The position numbers were made by a program, and so were the translations under genes. Shown piece by piece: positions 61,000 through 64,000 of a stretch of DNA of 64,000 nucleotides. The stretch's first letter is position 1, and every line of letters begins with the position of its first letter. The DNA comes from Salinisphaera orenii subsp. orenii MK-B5 (lineage in GTDB: Bacteria; Pseudomonadota; Gammaproteobacteria; Nevskiales; Salinisphaeraceae): NCBI RefSeq assembly GCF_003788635.1, contig NZ_AYKH01000010.1, forward strand, positions 26,991-90,990, read 5' to 3'. A model generated the notes under the pieces. It was not told the DNA's origin, did no database searches, and saw only the letters and a program-made list of their open reading frames with translations.

Positions 61000-61932
61000 C
61001 TACATCTGCCCCTGGGGCTGGACGCCCCCGCCGCCATCGGCGGCGGGGATCATCCGCTCGCGCGGCGTCACACCCGGCGTGGCCGAAGGCATCGAGTCCA
61101 GGGGCGGATCGTCACCGACGCGCCAGGCCGGGCCCTGCTTCGAGGGCAGAGGCCTGCCCACCGGTTGTACGGGCGCGGGTTCGGCCGGGCGGCCGGCAGC
61201 CGCGATCCGCGCGAGCGAACGGAGCGAGTCCGCCGGCATCTCGCCCACCAAAGCATAATCCACGCCGTTGGCCTGCCAGCGCGCCAGCGGGCGGCCGCCC
61301 TCGAAAGACACGCGCGGCGACGGCTCACCGACCGGCTCCCGCCGCTGCGCGAACAGCCGCACGCGCTGACCGAGATCGTTCTCGTAGACGAATTCCCCGA
61401 GGTCTCGACCGCCCCCGGCATCATCCACATGCCGTCTCGCGACCATATCGTAGCCCTGCGCACCAAGATCCGGTGCCGGCAGGGCGTTCCCGCCCCCGGG
61501 CGAGGTCTGCGCGCCCGCGGTCGACACCACCGGCGTTCCATCCGGCCCGTCACCGTCCGCCGCCGCGGCCACGCGCTGAACGAACCCGTCGGCACGCTCC
61601 GGCGACGGCATCTGCTGGGTGCCGCCCCACCAGCCGATACCCGCGGCCACCGCCACCGCAGCGGCGGTCCCCATGCGCATGGGCCAGCGCGCGCGCCGTC
61701 GATGGCCGTACCGCAGCAGACGCGGTGGTATCGGCTCGTCGAGCACGGCCTCGTATTGGCGTGCGATACGCTGCTCGATCGCCGCGTCGCGGCGCGCACG
61801 GGCCGCCGCGTCGGGATGGGCCGTCACCCAGGCGAGGGTACTGCGTTCACGACTGGACGCGAGACGACCGGCATAGAACGATACGGCGTCTTCGTACGGA
61901 TACTCGCGATCACGTGCATCGGTATCAGCCAT
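61000..61932 (-). CDS. Putative transmembrane anti-sigma factor
   Basis: A 310-residue protein encoded directly after an ECF sigma gene, overlapping its stop by 8 bases. The N-terminal cytoplasmic part (about 1-80; DAVSFYAGRLASSRERSTLA) would bind the sigma factor. A single transmembrane helix follows basic residues (RWPMRMGTAAAVAVAAGIGWW, less its ends, about 83-102). The periplasmic domain has a Gly/Pro-rich linker and a strand-rich part (LGEFVYENDLGQRVRLFAQR). No HxxxCxxC zinc motif is present, so it is not a ZAS-type anti-sigma. The C-terminus is Pro/Gly/Gln-rich. Role inferred from context and topology. Confidence 0.8.
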   Translation of the reverse strand: MADTDARDREYPYEDAVSFYAGRLASSRERSTLAWVTAHPDAAARARRDAAIEQRIARQYEAVLDEPIPPRLLRYGHRRRARWPMRMGTAAAVAVAAGIGWWGGTQQMPSPERADGFVQRVAAAADGDGPDGTPVVSTAGAQTSPGGGNALPAPDLGAQGYDMVARRHVDDAGGGRDLGEFVYENDLGQRVRLFAQRREPVGEPSPRVSFEGGRPLARWQANGVDYALVGEMPADSLRSLARIAAAGRPAEPAPVQPVGRPLPSKQGPAWRVGDDPPLDSMPSATPGVTPRERMIPAADGGGGVQPQGQM

Positions 61933-62443
61933 TGGCATCCTCGCGTGTCGGGGTCGGTTCCGCCGCCGAGACGAGTCGTTCGTTGAGCTGCTCGCGGGCC
62001 CGCGACAGACGCGACCGAAAGGTGCCCACACGCAGACCGAGCGCGCGCGCGCCCTCGCGGTAGCTGGGCTGCTCGAGCGCGACCAGCAGCAGGATCGCTC
62101 GCTGCTTCTCGGGCAACGCGTCGATCGCCGCCATCACTTCGCGGCAGTGCAGCGCGGCGTCGGTGTCCATGCCGGCGGCCGCCGGCGGTCGCACATCGTC
62201 GAGCGCGATCAGGTTGCGGTGCGCCCGCTGCAGCTGCGGCCGTCGATCGAGATAGAGGCGATAGAGCATCCGGAACAGCCAGCTGCGCAGCCGCCCGGTC
62301 GGCCGCCATTGAACGCGTTTGCGCCAGGCACGCTCCAGCGTGTCCTGCACGAGATCGTCGGCGGCCTCGCGCTCACGCACGAGGGCTCGCGCGTAGCGGC
62401 GCAGATGCGGAATCTCCGCGTCGATCATGTCTGGGTCGATCAA
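61925..62443 (-). CDS. ECF-type RNA polymerase sigma factor
   Basis: A 172-residue extracytoplasmic-function sigma factor. Region 2 spans about 10-75 (RYARALVREREAADDLVQDT, LERAWRKR, LRSWLFRML) and region 4 about 105-160 (AIDALPEKQRAILLLVALEQ, SYREGARALGLRVGTFRSRL). The start may be the first Met or the one five codons later. Its stop overlaps the anti-sigma start. A GGAACC-N16-CGTTAG element upstream suggests autoregulation. The family is not identifiable by eye. Confidence 0.92.
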   Translation of the reverse strand: MIDPDMIDAEIPHLRRYARALVREREAADDLVQDTLERAWRKRVQWRPTGRLRSWLFRMLYRLYLDRRPQLQRAHRNLIALDDVRPPAAAGMDTDAALHCREVMAAIDALPEKQRAILLLVALEQPSYREGARALGLRVGTFRSRLSRAREQLNERLVSAAEPTPTREDANG

Positions 62444-62520
62444 ATCCTGTCTCCCCGCTGGGGTCGTCGCGATGCATCAAGGCCCGACTCGGCGGATCAC
62501 ATGCAGCGCGCTCAGTAAGA

Positions 62521-62548
62521 CTAACGGTCCGGGTGCCGCCGCGGTTCC
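62521..62548 (-). promoter_or_regulatory. Candidate ECF promoter for the sigma/anti-sigma operon
   Basis: Minus strand: GGAACC (62548-62543), a 16-base spacer and CGTTAG (62526-62521). A GGAAC -35 with CGTT-type -10 is a common ECF promoter form. It lies about 78 bases upstream of the sigma start and mirrors the element in front of the DUF4168 gene. Confidence 0.65.
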
Positions 62549-62572
62549 ATCGCGTCTCGATCTCCACTCGAT

Positions 62573-62600
62573 GGAACCGATTGGCGATCGCGGTCGTTGG
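62573..62600 (+). promoter_or_regulatory. Candidate ECF promoter for the DUF4168 gene
   Basis: Plus strand: GGAACC (62573-62578), a 16-base spacer and CGTTGG (62595-62600), 53 bases before the start codon. Both divergent elements share the stretch ATGGAACCG and the spacing, so the same sigma factor probably reads both. Confidence 0.65.
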
Positions 62601-62653
62601 TGTGCGTGGCGGGGTCGTTGATCACGCCCACATTCTCTATGCAAGGAGTTGCC

Positions 62654-63046
62654 ATGAACGCAACCAGTCGCATCATCGCCGCAACGCTGTTCGGCGCCAG
62701 CCTGTTCGTCGCCGCGCCGGTATTCGCCCAGGGCGGCGGCGGTGGTGGCGCCCAGGCCCAGGCGCAGTCCCGTATCCAGGCGCCGGACCCGTCCGAGGTC
62801 TCGGACGCACAGCTCGAGAAGTTCTCGGAGGCCCAGTCCGACGTGCGCGAGGTCCGCAAGGACTGGCAGGACAAGCTGCAGAACGCCGAGACCCAGGAAA
62901 AGGCCATGCAGAATCGCCAGAAAGCGACTCAGGAGATGGTCGAAGCCGTGCGTGACAGCGGCCTGTCCGTCGACGAGTACAACGGCATCGCCAAGGCGGC
63001 GCAGTCCAATCCGGAATTCGCCAAGCGCGTGCAGGACATGCGCTAG
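62654..63046 (+). CDS. Secreted DUF4168-domain protein
   Basis: A 130-residue exported protein: signal peptide (about 1-26, ending VFAQ), a Gly/Ala/Gln-rich spacer, then a helical DUF4168 domain (VSDAQLEKFSEAQSDVREVR onward; ATQEMVEAVRDSGLSVDEYN). The ATG has AAGGAG upstream. The family function is unknown; members occur in periplasm or outer envelope of proteobacteria. It is divergent from the ECF sigma gene and shares its promoter type, which suggests it is a target in an envelope response. It converges on queH. Confidence 0.9.
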   Translation: MNATSRIIAATLFGASLFVAAPVFAQGGGGGGAQAQAQSRIQAPDPSEVSDAQLEKFSEAQSDVREVRKDWQDKLQNAETQEKAMQNRQKATQEMVEAVRDSGLSVDEYNGIAKAAQSNPEFAKRVQDMR

Positions 63047-63057
63047 TCGACCGGATC

Positions 63058-63082
63058 TCCGGCCGGCTACTCGCCGGCCGGA
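63058..63082. terminator. Perfect 10-bp hairpin shared by the DUF4168 gene and queH ends
   Basis: tccggccggc / gccggccgga with a 5-base loop. On the plus strand it is followed by TTCTTC and lies 12 bases after the DUF4168 stop, so it can terminate that gene. The queH stop codon lies at the edge of the loop, so the left arm is just past queH and the right arm encodes its last codons. Confidence 0.65.
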
Positions 63083-63795
63083 TTCTTCAGGCTCGGGTAT
63101 TCCCCTCGACCGGGCGCACTGCCCGAAATGGCTTCACGACCGTAGAACTTCACGCCTTTCTGAATCCGCGGCCGCCCTTGGGCCTGCCGATGGCGGTTGG
63201 TATCACGAAGGCTGTACACGCAGCCGCAGTATTCCTGCTGATAGAACGCTTCCCGCTTGGCGATCTCGATCATGCGCGCGGCGCCGCCCTTCTTGCGCCA
63301 GTTCAGCGTCCAGTAGCGGACCTCCGGATAGCGCGAAGTCGCACGCACGCCCGCCTCGTTGATCTGCGCCATGTTCTTCCAGCGCGAAATACCCAGCGTG
63401 CTCGAGATCAGTCCGTAGCCGTTTTCGGCCGCGTACAGCGCCGTGCGTTCAAAGCGCATGTCAAAGCAGACCGTGCAACGCCGGCCGCGCTCGGGCTCGT
63501 TCTCCAGTCCGCGGATACGATCGAACCAGTTGTCGGTATCGTAATCGCCGTCGATATGCGGAATGCCGAGCCGCTCGCAGTAGCGGATATCCTCGGCCTT
63601 GCGCATCTCGTATTCGGCCTGCGGATGGATGTTGGGATTGTAGAAATAGACCGTGACGTCGATGCCGGACGCCTTCACCGCCGCCAGCACCTCGCCGGCG
63701 CAGGGCGCGCAGCAGGAATGCATGAGCAGGCGCGAATCCGTGCTAGGCGGCTCGATCTCGGGACGCTCGTAGCGATCCAAGCTATACGGGTTCAT
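63067..63795 (-). CDS. queH: Epoxyqueuosine reductase QueH
   Basis: QueH reduces epoxyqueuosine to queuosine in tRNA, the alternative to QueG. The 242-residue protein has the adjacent cysteines in [13 protein letters not shown] (about 27-36), [15 protein letters not shown], the cluster cysteines in [10 protein letters not shown] (about 105-114) and a further pair in [10 protein letters not shown]. These match the iron-sulphur and extra-metal ligands of the family. queF is encoded about 36 kb away in this window. Its 3' end lies in a hairpin shared with the DUF4168 gene. Confidence 0.95.
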   Translation of the reverse strand: MNPYSLDRYERPEIEPPSTDSRLLMHSCCAPCAGEVLAAVKASGIDVTVYFYNPNIHPQAEYEMRKAEDIRYCERLGIPHIDGDYDTDNWFDRIRGLENEPERGRRCTVCFDMRFERTALYAAENGYGLISSTLGISRWKNMAQINEAGVRATSRYPEVRYWTLNWRKKGGAARMIEIAKREAFYQQEYCGCVYSLRDTNRHRQAQGRPRIQKGVKFYGREAISGSAPGRGEYPSLKNPAGE

Positions 63796-63884
63796 GGGCA
63801 GTCACCGCTTGCGATGCGATAATCGCCCATTGTCCGTATTACACCGGCGTCCGTCCACGACGCCGCGAACGACCGGGAGTGGAC

Positions 63885-64000
63885 ATGAAACAAGGCAGCA
63901 TCGTGATGGCCATGATCTGGATGGCCGTCATTTCGCTTCTGCTGTTCTGGCTGCCGTTGATCGGCCCGCTGCTGGCCGGCTTCATCGGCGGGGGGGCGGC
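63885..64000 (+). CDS. Small membrane protein, start only (cut by window edge)
   Basis: About 38 residues are visible from an ATG preceded by GGGAG. They form a strongly hydrophobic segment (MAVISLLLFWLPLIGPLLAG) followed by a glycine run, so it is an inner-membrane protein or has an uncleaved anchor. It is divergent from queH with 89 bases between. No family can be assigned from the visible part. Confidence 0.6.
   Translation, partial: MKQGSIVMAMIWMAVISLLLFWLPLIGPLLAGFIGGGA

Overview
The window is a GC-rich, densely coded stretch of a gammaproteobacterial chromosome. Gene orders such as gyrA-serC-pheA-hisC, smc-zipA-ligA and metY-rimP-nusA-infB-rbfA-truB-rpsO-pnp are characteristic of that class. 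A complete Na+-NQR operon, acidic low-complexity tails on several proteins and the high GC suggest a marine or halophilic lineage. Salinisphaera or a relative is my best guess, but this is inference; no rRNA is present to confirm it. There is no prophage, CRISPR array, rRNA operon or autonomous transposon.

Layout. 1-6.6 kb: minus-strand gyrA, serC, serA, pheA and the start of hisC (serine and aromatic amino acid synthesis behind gyrase). 6.8-10.3 kb: plus-strand mtaD-ubiG-gph-yciK, each start overlapping the previous stop. 10.3-16.1 kb: a minus-strand run with a MagIII-like glycosylase, rluB, a ferredoxin reductase, scpB-scpA, trpS and yciO. 16.2-19 kb: yciI, a BolA-family gene and a PqqU/YncD-like TonB receptor. 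19.2-26.9 kb: smc-zipA-ligA-lipoprotein, with a 281-bp non-coding inverted-repeat element between zipA and ligA. 27-31.1 kb: queF, a glycine-zipper lipoprotein, cysZ, a HAD hydrolase, dksA and phaR.

31.2-40.4 kb: a candidate small RNA gene, then the metY-to-pnp transcription/translation operon. 40.5-48.2 kb: the NQR cluster nqrABCDEF-apbE-nqrM plus a CBS-domain gene, lying between tRNA-fMet and tRNA-Leu. 48.3-55.6 kb: tRNA-Leu, secG, tpiA, glmM, folP, ftsH, rlmE, yhbY and greA. 55.7-60.6 kb: bioA, an uncharacterised propeller-like protein, ubiA and a plant-type gshA. 61-64 kb: an ECF sigma/anti-sigma pair diverging from a secreted DUF4168 gene, then queH and a truncated membrane-protein gene.

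Most of the window is ordinary housekeeping. The points that deserve attention are non-coding: (1) the element whose terminal repeat supplies the ligA Shine-Dalgarno and overlaps both the zipA stop and the ligA start; (2) an sRNA-like unit between phaR and pnp with near-consensus promoter and terminator; (3) a long hairpin in the rpsO leader; (4) two divergent, matching ECF promoter candidates (GGAACC-N16-CGTT) between the sigma operon and the DUF4168 gene, which suggest a small autoregulated envelope regulon.
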